From: Nephrocerus scutellatus
Lineage: Eukaryota; Arthropoda; Insecta; Diptera; Pipunculidae
Assembly: GCA_947095585.1 (NCBI GenBank)
Contig: OX352763.1
Span: 44,814,010-44,878,009, forward strand
DNA length: 64,000 nucleotides
Reading direction: 5' to 3'
Each line of letters starts with the position of its first letter. The stretch's first letter is position 1. The position numbers and the translations under genes were made by a program. Below, piece after piece: positions 1-11,380 of the stretch. The notes below the pieces were generated by a model. That model saw only the letters and a list, made by a program, of their open reading frames with translations. It was not told the origin of the DNA and ran no database searches.

Positions 1-1040
1 CATAGGAAGAAATCTTATAGTCACATCTTAGTCCTACATTCCGAATTTCATGCGAATCGGTTGAGAAATTGCTCTGTTCCAGAAATTCCAGACAATAATG
101 ATTATATTCCAGAATTTCCATAGGAAGAAATCTTATAGTCACATCTTAGTCCTACATTCCGAATTTCATGCGAATCGGTTGAAAAATTGCTTTGTTCCAG
201 AAATTCCAGACAATAATGATTATATTCCAGAATTTCCATATGAAGTAATCTTATAGTCACATCTTAGTCCTACATTCCGAATTTCATGCAAATCGGTTGA
301 GAAATTGCTCTGTTCCAGAAATTCCAGACAATAATGATCATATTCCAGAATTTCCATAGGAACAAGTCTTATAGTCAAATATTAGTCCTACATTCCGAGT
401 TTCATACGAATCCCTTGAGAAATGGCTTGGTTCCAAAAATCCCAGACCCTATTGGCCAGATCCCAGTATTTCCTTAGGAACAAGTCTTATAGTCACATAT
501 TAGTCCCACATTCCGAGTTTCATACGAATCCCTTGAGAAATGGCTTGGTTCCAAAAATCCCAGACCCTATTGGCCAGATCCCAGAATTTCCATAGGAACA
601 AGTCTTATAGTCACATATTAGTCCTAAATTCCGAGTTTCATACGAATCGCTTGAGAAATGGCTTGGTTCCAAAAATCCCAGACCCTATTGGCCAGATCCT
701 AGAATTTCCATAGGAACAAGTCTTATAGTCACATCTTAGTCCTACATTCCGAATTTAATGCGAATCGCTTGAGAAATTGCTTTGCTCCAGAAATTCCAGG
801 CAATAATGATCATATTCTAGAATTTCCAAAGGAACAAGTCTTATAGTCGCATCTTAGTCCTACATTCCGAGTTTCATACGAATCCCTTGAGAAATGGCTT
901 GGTTCCCTAAATTCCTGACCCTATTGGCCAGATCCCAGAATTTCCATAGGAACAAGTCTTATAGTCACATATTAGTCCTACATTCCGAGTTTCATACGAA
1001 TCTCTTGGGAAATAGCTTAGTTCCCAAAGTACTGACATTT
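1..1040 (+). repeat. 118-bp satellite-like tandem array (array 1)
   Basis: About nine units of 118 bp run head to tail from the window edge, so the array probably continues to the left. Unit starts are visible at the recurring cataggaa motif (119, 237, 355, and a variant at 473). Two unit types occur in blocks: type a carries gacaataatgat, type b carries gaccctattggcc, in the order aaa-bbb-a-bb. Related arrays lie at 17150-17975 (same strand) and at 49110-49440 and 50585-51290 (opposite strand). Open frames inside it follow the repeat period and are not genes. Confidence 0.9.
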
Positions 1041-1043
1041 AAA

Positions 1044-1097
1044 AGTGTGAGCATTAACAGTGACCACAACAGTGTGAGTATTAACAGTGAACACAAC
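1044..1097 (+). repeat. 27-bp direct repeat, two copies
   Basis: Two adjacent 27-bp units, each starting agtgtgag and containing attaacagtga, differ at two positions. They sit at the edge of the 118-bp array. Confidence 0.75.
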
Positions 1098-1107
1098 AGT
1101 GGACATT

Positions 1108-1782
1108 TAAGATTTGACTTTTTGAACATGTGAGACGTTGTCACGTCAAAACACGTCCAAATTCGAAAGAAATCGAGTATTTTTAGGTCGATTTGGTCGT
1201 AATTTCGTGAATCAAAAGCGGATTGAAATTGCTGAAAAAATACACGATTTCAGACTCGATATTGCCTTAATAAATTTAGACTTCGATGTATCTTTGTCTA
1301 TGCTACGCTATAAAACAAAATACTGTAGTTGCTTACCACTTAATCGAATTTATTGAGAATACACTTGAAAATACACAACCACAATTATTATCAAATTTTA
1401 AAGTTTTAATTTGAAAGTTTAAATATTCGAACGTAAACCTTGATGTACGATACAAACAAAGCAGAACACGAGCTGAAACAAATGCATTGCCTACTCCGTT
1501 GTTTTACAAAAGCAATCCACAACAGGTGCTGTATTGTTTTGGTAAAATCTAATATGCAATTTCACAATCATTCAACCATCGGTTTATGTCTCGGCAAATA
1601 GAACATGAAAACCGATTTTGGTTTGTTTAAATAGTTGTGTAATGTGTATTCTCTAACTCTATTTCTATTCTACTATCTACTTGTGCATACTAAAAGTAGT
1701 ACGTGTTCTGTCTCTGCTTTAATATAATATGGTAATTGAAGTTTTATTATAGCGATTCGACGTCGTTTGAAGTGAAAAACGA
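1108..1782. other. A+T-rich stretch with no recognised feature
   Basis: A 72-codon open frame (1138-1356) is present but shows no recognisable domain, and I see no convincing splice structure or repeat here. It may be unique intergenic sequence or a decayed element. Confidence 0.4.
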
Positions 1783-2130
1783 AAAAAAACAACCCATTAC
1801 CTAATATTAAAAATGTTCATCTAAATTTTCTAATCGGAGATACACATGTGTGCAAAGTTTGAATAAAATTAGCTTTGGAACCCTTTACTGAAAGTGTTGT
1901 CATCGAAAATTTACATGTGCAATTTACAATAATTGAATAAAATCGGGTTAATTTAAAAAAATGTGTATGGGAACACCTACGCCCTATGGCCCGATCACTT
2001 CCAGTTTAATAAAAAGTGTTTTCAACAGAGATACACGTGTACAAAGTTTGAATTATATCGGCCTTTTGAATTAAAAATTGATTACAAGATCCGGCCGCGA
2101 AATTTATATAGAGAATTAAAAAAATTTAAT
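1783..2130 (-). repeat. Interspersed family X copy, minus orientation
   Basis: This shares the hallmarks of a family seen about a dozen times in the window: an aaaaacaacccat end, a gagaatttaaa end, and an interior of repeated 'gatacacatgtgtgcaaag' modules alternating with 'aaaatcgggtt' modules. It is noncoding. The family may be Helitron/INE-like, because short subterminal inverted repeats (aaattctcta) flank central tandem modules, but this is unproven. Confidence 0.65.
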
Positions 2131-2218
2131 CGTTTGCTATCTTTAGTCCTAAGATTATTAGGAACAGAACGAGCAGAATTTTTTTTGTCAAAACCAATAT
2201 CCATACAATCTTGAAGTC

Positions 2219-2368
2219 TTAAGTTTTTCCATTGTGATTGTGAGAGTACCTGACGAAGTGAGGTCTGTTGTCTGTTCCCGTACTTTTTAAGTAAGAATTA
2301 GCAAAAGATAAAATTGACATCAAATCTCACAGAGAGCACAACATTGCTTTCACAATGGAAAAACTTAA
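2219..2368. mobile_element. 150-bp MITE-like element with 19-bp inverted ends
   Basis: A 19-bp sequence at 2219-2237 (ttaagtttttccattgtga) is perfectly inverted at 2350-2368, giving a 150-bp unit with no coding capacity. I could not define a clear target duplication. It could be a MITE or simply a palindromic hairpin. Confidence 0.55.
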
Positions 2369-2559
2369 CACTAAAGACATACAAGATTTTATAGATTTTC
2401 AACATAACGAGCAAAAATACTTTGTATAATCCATACAATTCTGTAAGTAAAGTATAAACTTTTTTCATTTTCATTGATTGTTGCATTGCTCGGTACGAAA
2501 CATTCTTACGTTCAGTCGCTAGCTTTCATTCGTCGCCGAACCAGTCGTTCCGATTCCTA

Positions 2560-3480
2560 CGACTACTGCCTAAAATGGAGTCAGCACTCATCAGTACTTA
2601 TGACAGTATTCTTAAGGCGTATCCATTTCTCTTCTACGCCCGGCATCTCAGCCCCAGGACTTACTCTCACTGCATTTAGGGCGAGTTCTATCGCTTGACT
2701 GTTATTGTTTCTGGTTTCTTCGTTGCGAAGAGCAGCTGTGTTGACTCGAATCTGATTCGTGGATGCTGTCTTTCTTGATGATGCAATCCGCGCTCGGAGC
2801 ACTACACCAACAAGATAGTGGTCCGAGTCGATGTTGGCACCTCTGTGTGTTCGTACCGTCATCAGGTTCGGGTTGTGGTGGCGGTCTATCAACACGTGGT
2901 CTGGTTTCGAGTGGCTCCATCAGGAGATACCCAGGTGGCGTTGCGGATATTTTTACGCGCAAACCTTGTATTCGCAACGACCAAATTATTGCTGCTGCCA
3001 TCTCTATGACTCGTCCATTGTCATTAGTGTTCTCGTGTAAGCTATGGGTGCCAATGTACTACCTGAATACTGGCTCCCTACCTATTTTGGCATTCGTATC
3101 CCCCAGAATGATTTCTACGTCATACTGAGGACAGGCATGAAGTTCCCGTTCGACTGATTCAAAGAATTCTTCTTTTTTATCATCTGGGAAATCTTCTGAA
3201 GGTGCATTACGTTTAAGAGGCTTATGTTTTTAAATCTGATAACTGTGGGTTTCATTATTTTGCTGACTAAAAACCCCACCCGAGAACATGATGTCTTGCA
3301 TGACAGCTGTTATATGTGGCATATTCTGTTTTTTTGTAAGACACCATTCCCGTCGACCGTATCTCCTGAATTGCTGTTATGTCAGCATTATATTTGGATA
3401 GGGTATCGGCTAGCTGCTATGCAGCTCGAGCTCTTTACAGTGAGCGTACGTTCCATGAGAAAATTCTTAAATCGTTTAGA
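2560..3480 (-). pseudogene. RTE/BovB-type LINE endonuclease, broken
   Basis: On the minus strand three frames together show an apurinic-type endonuclease (EEP fold) of the RTE kind: an N-terminal WNVRSL-like motif near 3475, then NADITAIQEIR near 3380, an ILGDTNAKIG motif near 3090, a natural-DNA segment ending TPPGYLL near 2950, and NIDSDHYLVG near 2835, which holds the catalytic SDH triad. Such enzymes nick target DNA to prime reverse transcription. Stops and frameshifts separate the pieces and no reverse transcriptase follows, so it is a dead 5' fragment. The family call rests on motif order only. Confidence 0.75.
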
Positions 3481-3721
3481 CGTTTTCGTTGCCGTGGTCG
3501 TTGTCGTTCATTAGTGTATCTGAGGTGGATTTGGGGTTCCGTAATATGGTTTTTTTATGAGCGAGGTTATTGGCCTTGCACCAACCTTAGTTTAAAGGAC
3601 TAGCCCGATAATTTCGATTTTCCTGTACTGTAGGAAAATAACCAGTCAGAGATAGTTGCGGCCACATGAATTTCTGAAGCATTCTGTGTTATTCGCCCTA
3701 CTCTGCTGATGGGTGACCGCC

Positions 3722-3775
3722 ATTGGTATTCTTCACTTCAGATAAATGTCAATGTTACTCATCTGAAGTCACGAG
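3722..3775. repeat. Dispersed palindromic repeat, copy 1
   Basis: The segment from attggtattcttcactt to atctgaagt is repeated at 5732-5780 with few changes. It contains an inverted pair (acttcagat / atctgaagt). It may be the end of an unrecognised MITE. Confidence 0.5.
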
Positions 3776-4107
3776 TAGGAGAGTTGTGAAAAGAATTAAC
3801 CGATTCGCAAAAAGCGAAGTTTTTGTACTAGATTATGTCATTAAAGTTACACAACTACAAAGAAAGAAACCGTATCTCAAAACAATAAAATTGTATGCTA
3901 TACACCTCGTACGTATACGAACTCACTTGTCACTTTTCACTTTCCGACTCGGTTTTTGCGACCAAAATCGGCCTTCAGATATACCTTTTACATACCACCT
4001 ACTTTAGCCAAAAAACTACTGAGTGCAGTTTTTGCAGGTCAAAACTTCAAAACAATTATAAATCTGAGAGTATGATTTATGATTAATTAGTTAATAGTTT
4101 TTTTAAT
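3776..4107. other. No recognised feature
   Basis: Open frames of 63-94 codons exist here but none has a recognisable domain, a convincing start context or a splice structure. Confidence 0.35.
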
Positions 4108-4400
4108 AATCTATATAAATTTCACGTGCCCATAGGTTTGTCTGTTTGTTTGATTGTTTGTCGTGGAATTATGCGATCATTTTTTAACCCACTTCCCAAA
4201 CATATGTATTTCCGGTGACAACTCTTTCTATTACCCGACCCGACTCTATAACCATCTGTATATCCGATGACAACACTTTTTGGAAGTGATCGGGCGCTAA
4301 GGCCGAGGAGCGACCATTTAGTTAACTATGCTCACATAACTGTGATAAGAGAATTTACATGAAGAAAATTTAATTTTATAATAATAGTTTAATAACTTTT
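4108..4400 (+). repeat. Interspersed family X copy, short
   Basis: It begins ctatataaatttcacgtgcccat, includes 'aacccacttcccaaa' and 'atttccggtgacaac', and ends with a gagaatttacatga module. The central repeats are largely missing compared with longer copies such as 20704-21478. Confidence 0.65.
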
Positions 4401-4621
4401 ATGGAGTCTATTTGGAACACATGGTTTAAAATTACCGTTAAAACATCATTCGCATAAATTTTGCAATTTTTGGAATAGCATCCCAAACCCTAACACTCTG
4501 TATATATATTTATTTATGGGGTCCAATATGTTATGGTTTTTTTCTTACTGCGGATGCCATACAAATTAACTCACATTTACAGAACCATAAACGTCATGCG
4601 CAGAACAAGACTTATTATAGG

Positions 4622-4815
4622 TCTGTTCCCGTACTCAAAAGTTGTAATAATTATTTTAACTGTTACAACTTTTTACTCAAAATCGTTTCCGTAACCAGTA
4701 CTCGAAAAAATAGTAAAAGAGAGCGGAAAAAGAGAGTAATCTGATTTCCTCTCCATGCGAATTTAGCCAACTATAAAAAACTTTGTGAGTAACATGTGAA
4801 CATTCTGTCAAAAAT
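4622..4815. repeat. Dispersed repeat Z, inverted relative to 58330-58510
   Basis: The stretch containing tttactcaaaatcg, a gagagcggaaaaagagag core and gttcacatgttactca (on the opposite strand) matches 58330-58510 in reverse complement with moderate divergence. It is noncoding and of unknown class. Confidence 0.55.
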
Positions 4816-5731
4816 TAATTTATTCACTACTAACTTATGTGGCGTTCGTTTTTTCCTACACTATCTTAACAAAGTGCACTAATTTTTAGCGCTAAACAAA
4901 AAAATGGGCACTCGCACGTTTTGTATTTGAATTTGTTTCGAAATGGTCGCACAAATGCCACGATGACAATAACAATGATAACAAATGTTTTTATTTTAAA
5001 ATTGTAACATAAGCAATCAAATCGAGTGTACTCAATTCAATTTGGTGAAAAGAGAGGTTCACTAATTTCAGTTATTAATCACACAGTTACAGCCTCTGGT
5101 GGACGCCTGTTAAAACAAATGCTCTCTTCACCACTTGTTTGCTCTAAGGCGATTAATTTGAGGCTCAGCACCTATCAAAAGAAAGCCACGTAACTAACTT
5201 AGACGGGACCTACATTATGATTTCGATTTCAGTGTAAACGCCTTATTTTCTTTTGTGCTGCTCTTCACAAAAACAGTGAACATTGAAAGACCATAAATTC
5301 GGGTTGCTGAAGTTTTGACAAAGTATTATTTGATTTCCTTTCATTCGCTTATTCGTTTCATTAGGAGAATTAATCGTGTGCTGAAAAAATTTCATGGACA
5401 AGTTAGCCTGCGACGGTTCGGGAAAATATCTTCATTATCATTACACTTCTCTCTTGCACTTATAAAATTCCAGATTTGATGGAAGGACTTTTCACCGTGT
5501 AGATTGGGTCTTACTTGTGAATGATGAATTTTGGCGTAAGGGATTTTGACAGTTTTTACCAAGCCAACAATTTTATGGTTTTATGCGTTCCTGTACTTTC
5601 TGCTTTCTCTCTGAGAGATTTTATTTCAATTTTCTCTTTAGCTAATTGTCACTATAAAAAGTACTTTACGTTTATCATGAGTCATATCATATCATAAAAT
5701 TGAGCTACTGAAGTGAAGAGACTGTTTGATT
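4816..5731. other. A+T-rich stretch, no recognised gene
   Basis: I see no supported gene. Short purine-rich and gagag motifs resemble parts of repeat Z, so this may be more of a decayed element. Confidence 0.3.
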
Positions 5732-5780
5732 GGTATTCTTCACTTAAGATAAATGTCAATGTTACTCATCTGAAGTAACT
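5732..5780. repeat. Dispersed palindromic repeat, copy 2
   Basis: This is a near copy of 3722-3775 in the same orientation, about 2.0 kb away. The two could mark the ends of one larger duplicated or mobile unit. Confidence 0.5.
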
Positions 5781-5837
5781 AACCGAGCAGAACACCTCTT
5801 CACTTATTTCAGTTGCCCAAAATCGCCAAATCCGCTG

Positions 5838-6110
5838 ACTTGTTGGGACACCCTATATATATATACATATATGTGTGTGTGTGTTTGTTTGAATCGTAAG
5901 TTATGTTCGCGAGTTCATACCTAAATCCCACGGTATTTTTTTTTCAATTTTTCCCGAATTTTTCAATTTTCCAGGTTCCTATAAAGTTCCGCGGACTATT
6001 AAGAACATTAAAAAAATGAGCTTAATCGGTCCAGCCGCTTAGACGTGAAAATGTAACAGACAGACATACAGAGTTATTTTCACATTTATAATATTAGTAT
6101 AGATATAGAT
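5838..6110 (+). repeat. Retroelement-like 3' tail with TA/TG microsatellite
   Basis: An alternating ta/tg run (about 5852-5884) is followed by the stretch cggtccagccgcttagac and a gacagacatacagag motif, ending in a tttataatattagtat tail. Such tails are common at the 3' ends of RTE-like LINEs, SINEs and Helitrons in insects. No coding sequence remains. Confidence 0.45.
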
Positions 6111-7470
6111 TTAGTATTTTTTTTTTTAAATTTTAAAAACATGTCTCAGGTCATAATTCTAATGCTTGATTTACATTAAAAAAAAATGTTAGAAAAAATG
6201 ACAAGGAAAGAAGACAAAACGAAAGAAATGCAGATACAAATGAGAAAATTATGAGGGAGTTAGATTTATGTACATTCATAGAGAGAGAAGTAGAAGTAAC
6301 TACACACAAAAACAGACATCAAGAGTATATCATAGCAATATTATAGCGGTATTGGAACATTCGAATATTGTGCTATTTAAATACAAAGAAAAATACAATA
6401 TTTTGGTAAGGCAAAAAAAATAACGAACCACATGCGCTTAATAATATGTTATTATTATAACTACATGATAAACGAAATAAGAAAATCCGTATGCACATCA
6501 TCGTTCATCGTTGTTCATTAATTCGACTCATACGGTCGTTATTTATATCATTATCACGAAGTAATGACATTATATTAATCGTGTAGTGTGCGCGACACAG
6601 TTTCCCACACATCACTGCGAACCTGCTTAATGACGAATGATCTGCGAATTTATGGCAAAAAGCAGAAAGGCTGTGTGAAGAGAGAAAGCAAAAAAATCAC
6701 CAAAAATATACTTTGGTAAGTATATTTTCCAATGTTACCATAATGCTATAGATAATATTTCCCTTGCAGATATAAATAACTATAACGTTCGCGTAGTGCC
6801 AATCTCTTCTGGCTAACCACAACTTTAATTTAACTATAGTCGGCCCGCTAATTTATTCTAGCACGGCTATAGTCTAAATTCTCCATAACAATAACATGAG
6901 ATATGCTATATTTATATATTTTCATGACATGACAATCGTAAAAACATGAAATTCTATATTTATATATATCCATGATATGACGTGCAATTTGACAATCGTA
7001 AGGCAATGTAAATGTATGTCGTAATTGCGATCGCGCGATCAGACGTCGTCGTGCTTGAAACCTCAGTACATGTGAAGTGGTTGTTGAAATGTTGAGGTTG
7101 GTTAAGTTGAACTGAGTTGCAGGAAGGAAACAATCGACCATCGAGTTCGGCATTGAACGCTAGGAGATCTATTTACTACTTATTTATTTAATAACAATAT
7201 TTAAAATTTAATTGGCAGCTTAAAATAAAAAAAAGTAAACTATGATAATATAGGAATAAATTATAATAATATTTTAGTTACTTGGTTTTTTTAGTTTATC
7301 TGCCACACAATATCACATTTTAAATGCTCCCTGCGTTTATCCCATAAAAATGTGTTTAATTGCACTTCATTTATAACTTTTCTTCAAGTTCCATTATTAT
7401 AACTTCGCTATAGCGCGTCGAAGAACAAACTTGTTTGATTTAGTTTCGGCTTGCAGCTTGCTTTATATTT
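6111..7470. other. Noncoding A+T-rich stretch
   Basis: I see no supported gene. One 101-codon frame on the minus strand (6848-7153) has no recognisable domain. The sequence has no obvious repeat structure beyond simple runs. Confidence 0.35.
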
Positions 7471-7903
7471 TTGCAGTCGAGTGTGTAACGCGTTGCATGC
7501 GCTTTGCGTCCAACTTCGTTGCAGTACATTCTTATTCTAGGTAATTTTCACTTAAAAGTCTTTAGTTTAATAACTATTTTAATTTGTTTCTATAAAACTT
7601 AATCTTATTAATTAAATAACACTAATTCATATAACTAAAAAATTAAAAAAGTATTTTTTTTGGCTGTATGTAAAGCGCTTTAAAGCCAGTACACGTGTGT
7701 GTAACACACACGCAAATTATGTATATGAATGTGGAAACAGCGGGTAATTTAATATGTTTTTAATAGCTCTTTCGATTTGCAGGATACACCAGCCAGCCGT
7801 TTAGGCTCCTTATAAATGTATCGTTTTTAAGTAATTTAATCGCTACGTTTACGTAAATATTGTAAGTGCTGTTCCTTTTAGAATTTAGCGTTTTTTTTTC
7901 AGT

Positions 7904-8053
7904 TTATTTTCTTTCTACAACAATTGCTGGGTGTTCAATATTAACAGATGTATAATAGTTGCTTTGAGAACCATTTCCTTGAACTACTCTAGCACTCTCA
8001 CAAATATTAACTATTTCTTTACGTATGGTTCTATAAAGTTTCTGTTTCGACAT
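7904..8053 (-). CDS. Small ORF, unknown, 49 residues (copy 1)
   Basis: On the minus strand an ATG at 8053 opens a 49-residue frame beginning MSKQKLYRTIRKEI and ending VVERK. It is basic and helix-prone at the N-terminus, with no transmembrane stretch. I do not recognise it. Its counterpart at 9551-9697 differs by exactly one codon, so the frame survived the indel, which is weak support for coding. It could be a first exon, a remnant of a transposon protein, or chance. Confidence 0.25.
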   Translation of the reverse strand: MSKQKLYRTIRKEIVNICESARVVQGNGSQSNYYTSVNIEHPAIVVERK

Positions 8054-8440
8054 TTTAATTTCAAACACTCACTGAATGAGAATGACATATGTTAGTGTCT
8101 TGTAAAAAAACTGCGTAAACTCACGCATATCGTTTTTGTGCCGGGAGGGTATATGCTGTATTGCTTTGGCTAATCCTGCTTGGCTTACAACAACAATCGC
8201 ATAAGCATAAAGCCGAAAATAAATCCAAAAAGTTTTTAGGATTTATAACTAAAGCCATTTTTTAGTTATAGCGCTCACCGTAAGGCGGTGTTTTGTTTAA
8301 CACACAACAATTAAATATTAAAATGCATCGAAAATTTAAAGCCAAAAGCGTTTATCCGGGGTATTTTTTGATGTTGACTCTGTAACTTTGCTTCCGTTAA
8401 GAGCTTACGTCTTGTTATATCGCTATCAAATTTCCCACCT

Positions 8441-8590
8441 GTGTTACGTAAACTCTACATAGTCAAGGGTTTTACAACTGAGGAAAGCCGAATTATTTTC
8501 AAACGAGCCTTCGGAGAGCCAAATGCGCCTACGAATAGGCGCTATCAGCTGCTGCGCATTTTGCAGGAGCTTCACGCTTCCACTGGCGGG
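8441..8590 (+). other. Exon-like coding stretch, unknown (copy 1)
   Basis: About 48 codons read through here with balanced composition, unlike the A+T-rich surroundings (for example RIIFKRAFGEP and NRRYQLLRILQEL). No ATG opens the frame and it then runs into family X sequence. It may be an exon or a fragment of a transposon protein. The same stretch recurs at 10085-10234. I do not recognise the family. Confidence 0.25.
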
Positions 8591-8960
8591 GGATCCCATA
8601 TAATTTTTTTGAACAACACATTTTGTAAAAATGTGAAAGTGATTGGACCCTACCTAGTGCCGAGGGGCTCCCATATAAATTTTTTTTTTAAATTAACCCG
8701 ATTTTATTTGTATCTCCGTTGACAACACTTTCTGTAAAAATTCGATCGGACGCCAGGACCCATGGCTCCTATATACATTTAAAAAAAAATTAATAGGAGC
8801 CCTCGAGCCCCGACCATGTAACCCGATAACTTCGTAATTTTAATAGAAACTGTTGATATAGTGGAGATAAACATATGTAAAAAGTTTGAATAAAATCGGT
8901 CTTTATGAAGTGGGACAGAAACTGATTGAATTTAAAAATTATCCCTCTGAGTCATCCCAG
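8591..8960. repeat. Family X modules in mixed orientation (copy 1)
   Basis: Modules such as 'tttatttgtatctccg', 'gacaacactttctgtaaaaa' and 'gaataaaatcggtcttt' show family X. The first half is in plus and the second half in minus orientation, as in two copies meeting head to head. The same arrangement recurs at about 10235-10604. Confidence 0.6.
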
Positions 8961-9117
8961 AAACCGTAGGTAGCGAATCTATTAAATCCATTAAAAGCTG
9001 ACTATAAAGTTTATAACACCGCAATATCATTATTTACGTTTCAATAGCTATTTCACAGTTCAATTAAAATTTGCCTTTTCTCCCTCCTGAAAATTAGCGT
9101 TTTTTGATTTGTGACAG

Positions 9118-10763
9118 TTGCAGTCGAGTGTGTAACGCGTTGCATGCGCTTTGCGTCCAACTTCGTTGCAGTACATTCTTATTCTAGGTAATTTTCACTT
9201 AAAAGTCTTTAGTTTAATAACTATTTTAATTTGTTTCTATAAAACTTAATCTTATTAATTAAATAACACTAATTCATATAACTAAAAAATTAAAAAAGTA
9301 TTTTTTTTGGCTGTATGTAAAGCGCTTTAAAGCCAGTACACGTGTGTGTAACACACACGCAAATTATGTATATGAATGTGGAAACAGCGGGTAATTTAAT
9401 ATGTTTTTAATAGCTCTTTCGATTTGCAGGATACACCAGCCAGCCGTTTAGGCTCCTTATAAATGTATCGTTTTTAAGTAATTTAATCGCTACGTTTACG
9501 TAAATATTGTAAGTGCTGTTCCTTTTAGAATTTAGCGTTTTTTTTTCAGTTTATTTTCTTTCTACAATTGCTGGGTGTTCAATATTAACAGATGTATAAT
9601 AGTTGCTTTGAGAACCATTTCCTTGAACTACTCTAGCACTCTCACAAATATTAACTATTTCTTTACGTATGGTTCTATAAAGTTTCTGTTTCGACATTTT
9701 AATTTCAAACACTCACTGAATGAGAATGACATATGTTAGTGTCTTGTAAAAAAACTGCGTAAACTCACGCATATCGTTTTTGTGCCGGGAGGGTATATGC
9801 TGTATTGCTTTGGCTAATCCTGCTTGGCTTACAACAACAATCGCATAAGCATAAAGCCGAAAATAAATCCAAAAAGTTTTTAGGATTTATAACTAAAGCC
9901 ATTTTTTAGTTATAGCGCTCACCGTAAGGCGGTGTTTTGTTTAACACACAACAATTAAATATTAAAATGCATCGAAAATTTAAAGCCAAAAGCGTTTATC
10001 CGGGGTATTTTTTGATGTTGACTCTGTAACTTTGCTTCCGTTAAGAGCTTACGTCTTGTTATATCGCTATCAAATTTCCCACCTGTGTTACGTAAACTCT
10101 ACATAGTCAAGGGTTTTACAACTGAGGAAAGCCGAATTATTTTCAAACGAGCCTTCGGAGAGCCAAATGCGCCTACGAATAGGCGCTATCAGCTGCTGCG
10201 CATTTTGCAGGAGCTTCACGCTTCCACTGGCGGGGGATCCCATATAATTTTTTTGAACAACACATTTTGTAAAAATGTGAAAGTGATTGGACCCTACCTA
10301 GTGCCGAGGGGCTCCCATATAAATTTTTTTTTTAAATTAACCCGATTTTATTTGTATCTCCGTTGACAACACTTTCTGTAAAAATTCGATCGGACGCCAG
10401 GACCCATGGCTCCTATATACATTTAAAAAAAAATTAATAGGAGCCCTCGAGCCCCGACCATGTAACCCGATAACTTCGTAATTTTAATAGAAACTGTTGA
10501 TATAGTGGAGATAAACATATGTAAAAAGTTTGAATAAAATCGGTCTTTATGAAGTGGGACAGAAACTGATTGAATTTAAAAATTATCCCTCTGAGTCATC
10601 CCAGAAACCGTAGGTAGCGAATCTATTAAATCCATTAAAAGCTGACTATAAAGTTTATAACACCGCAATATCATTATTTACGTTTCAATAGCTATTTCAC
10701 AGTTCAATTAAAATTTGCCTTTTCTCCCTCCTGAAAATTAGCGTTTTTTGATTTGTGACAGTT
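9118..10763. repeat. 1.65-kb tandem duplication, copy 2
   Basis: This second copy of 7471-9117 ends at gtgacagtt (10763), after which unique sequence resumes. Its only visible difference is loss of three bases near 9565, which shortens the small minus-strand ORF by one codon. Confidence 0.9.
9551..9697 (-). CDS. Small ORF, unknown, 48 residues (copy 2)
   Basis: This is the counterpart of 7904-8053. The ATG at 9697 and the stop at 9551 are both kept and one valine codon is lost. Function is unknown, and coding status is doubtful for the reasons given for copy 1. Confidence 0.25.
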   Translation of the reverse strand: MSKQKLYRTIRKEIVNICESARVVQGNGSQSNYYTSVNIEHPAIVERK

Positions 10764-10839
10764 TCTTTTAGCAGTGGGATATGAGAAAATTTAAATTTGT
10801 GACTTTCAATAATAATGCAACGAACATGCAAATAGCGCG

Positions 10840-11380
10840 ATAAAAACCACCCATAAAAAAAAAATTTTTTCATGTAAATTCTCTAATAGGAGCTACATAT
10901 GTGTGCAGAGTTTGGACTGGCTTAATTTCGAAAAAACTAAACTTCACTTCAAAATTTTTTCAAAAATTGTTGCCAGATACACATATGTTTAAAATTTGAA
11001 GAAAATCTGGCTAACTTTTAAAAAAATTACATGAGCACTCATCGGACCTAAGGCGCATTCACTACAAAAATTTTACAAAGATTTTGTCCATCGGATATAA
11101 ACATATGCTCAAAATTTTTATACGGCCCTGAGGCCCAAAATTTTAATAGAAAGTGTTGTCTCCGGAAAACACACGAGCGCATTATTTCAATAAAATCGGG
11201 CTTTGGGAAGTGGGTTAAAAATTGATTCCACGACAAACAGACCAACCGACCAACAGACAGACAGACATGCCACGAGCAAGCGAACTTAAAATAGAGACTA
11301 ATAAAAATAAAATGGGGTTTTAGCAAGTAGGTTAATAATTGATCACGGGCACGCGAAGTTAATACATATAGAATTTAAAA
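10840..11380 (-). repeat. Interspersed family X copy, minus orientation
   Basis: From the 3'-type end (accacccataaaaa) it runs through several 'acacatatg' and 'gaaaatctggctaa' modules to the leader-type end with gacagacagacatgcc and gcgaagttaatacatatag. It lies about 220 bp beyond the 3' end of zinc-finger gene 1. Confidence 0.7.

Larger units (their letters stand above)
7471..9117. repeat. 1.65-kb tandem duplication, copy 1
   Basis: A 1,647-bp unit beginning ttgcagtcgagtg is followed immediately by a second copy. By eye the copies differ only by a 3-bp deletion in copy 2 (caa, near 7918). The unit carries a 49-codon minus-strand ORF (7904-8053), an exon-like plus-strand stretch (about 8441-8590) and family X sequence (about 8590-8960). 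Near-identity implies a very recent event or an assembly artefact. Confidence 0.9.

Noticed and set aside
894..1133. 79-codon open frame at the end of array 1
   Set aside because: Most of it is one unit of the 118-bp repeat plus the 27-bp repeat; the frame follows the repeat, not a protein.
1138..1356. 72-codon open frame
   Set aside because: No recognisable domain, weak start context, and length expected by chance in this sequence.
6848..7153. 101-codon minus-strand frame
   Set aside because: Composition is irregular, with near-repeats of DIYKYRIS-like pieces from an A+T-rich duplication; no family resemblance or splice support.
8441..8722. 93-codon plus-strand ORF as a complete gene
   Set aside because: It begins at GTG rather than ATG and its second half is family X sequence; only the first ~48 codons look exon-like and are listed cautiously.
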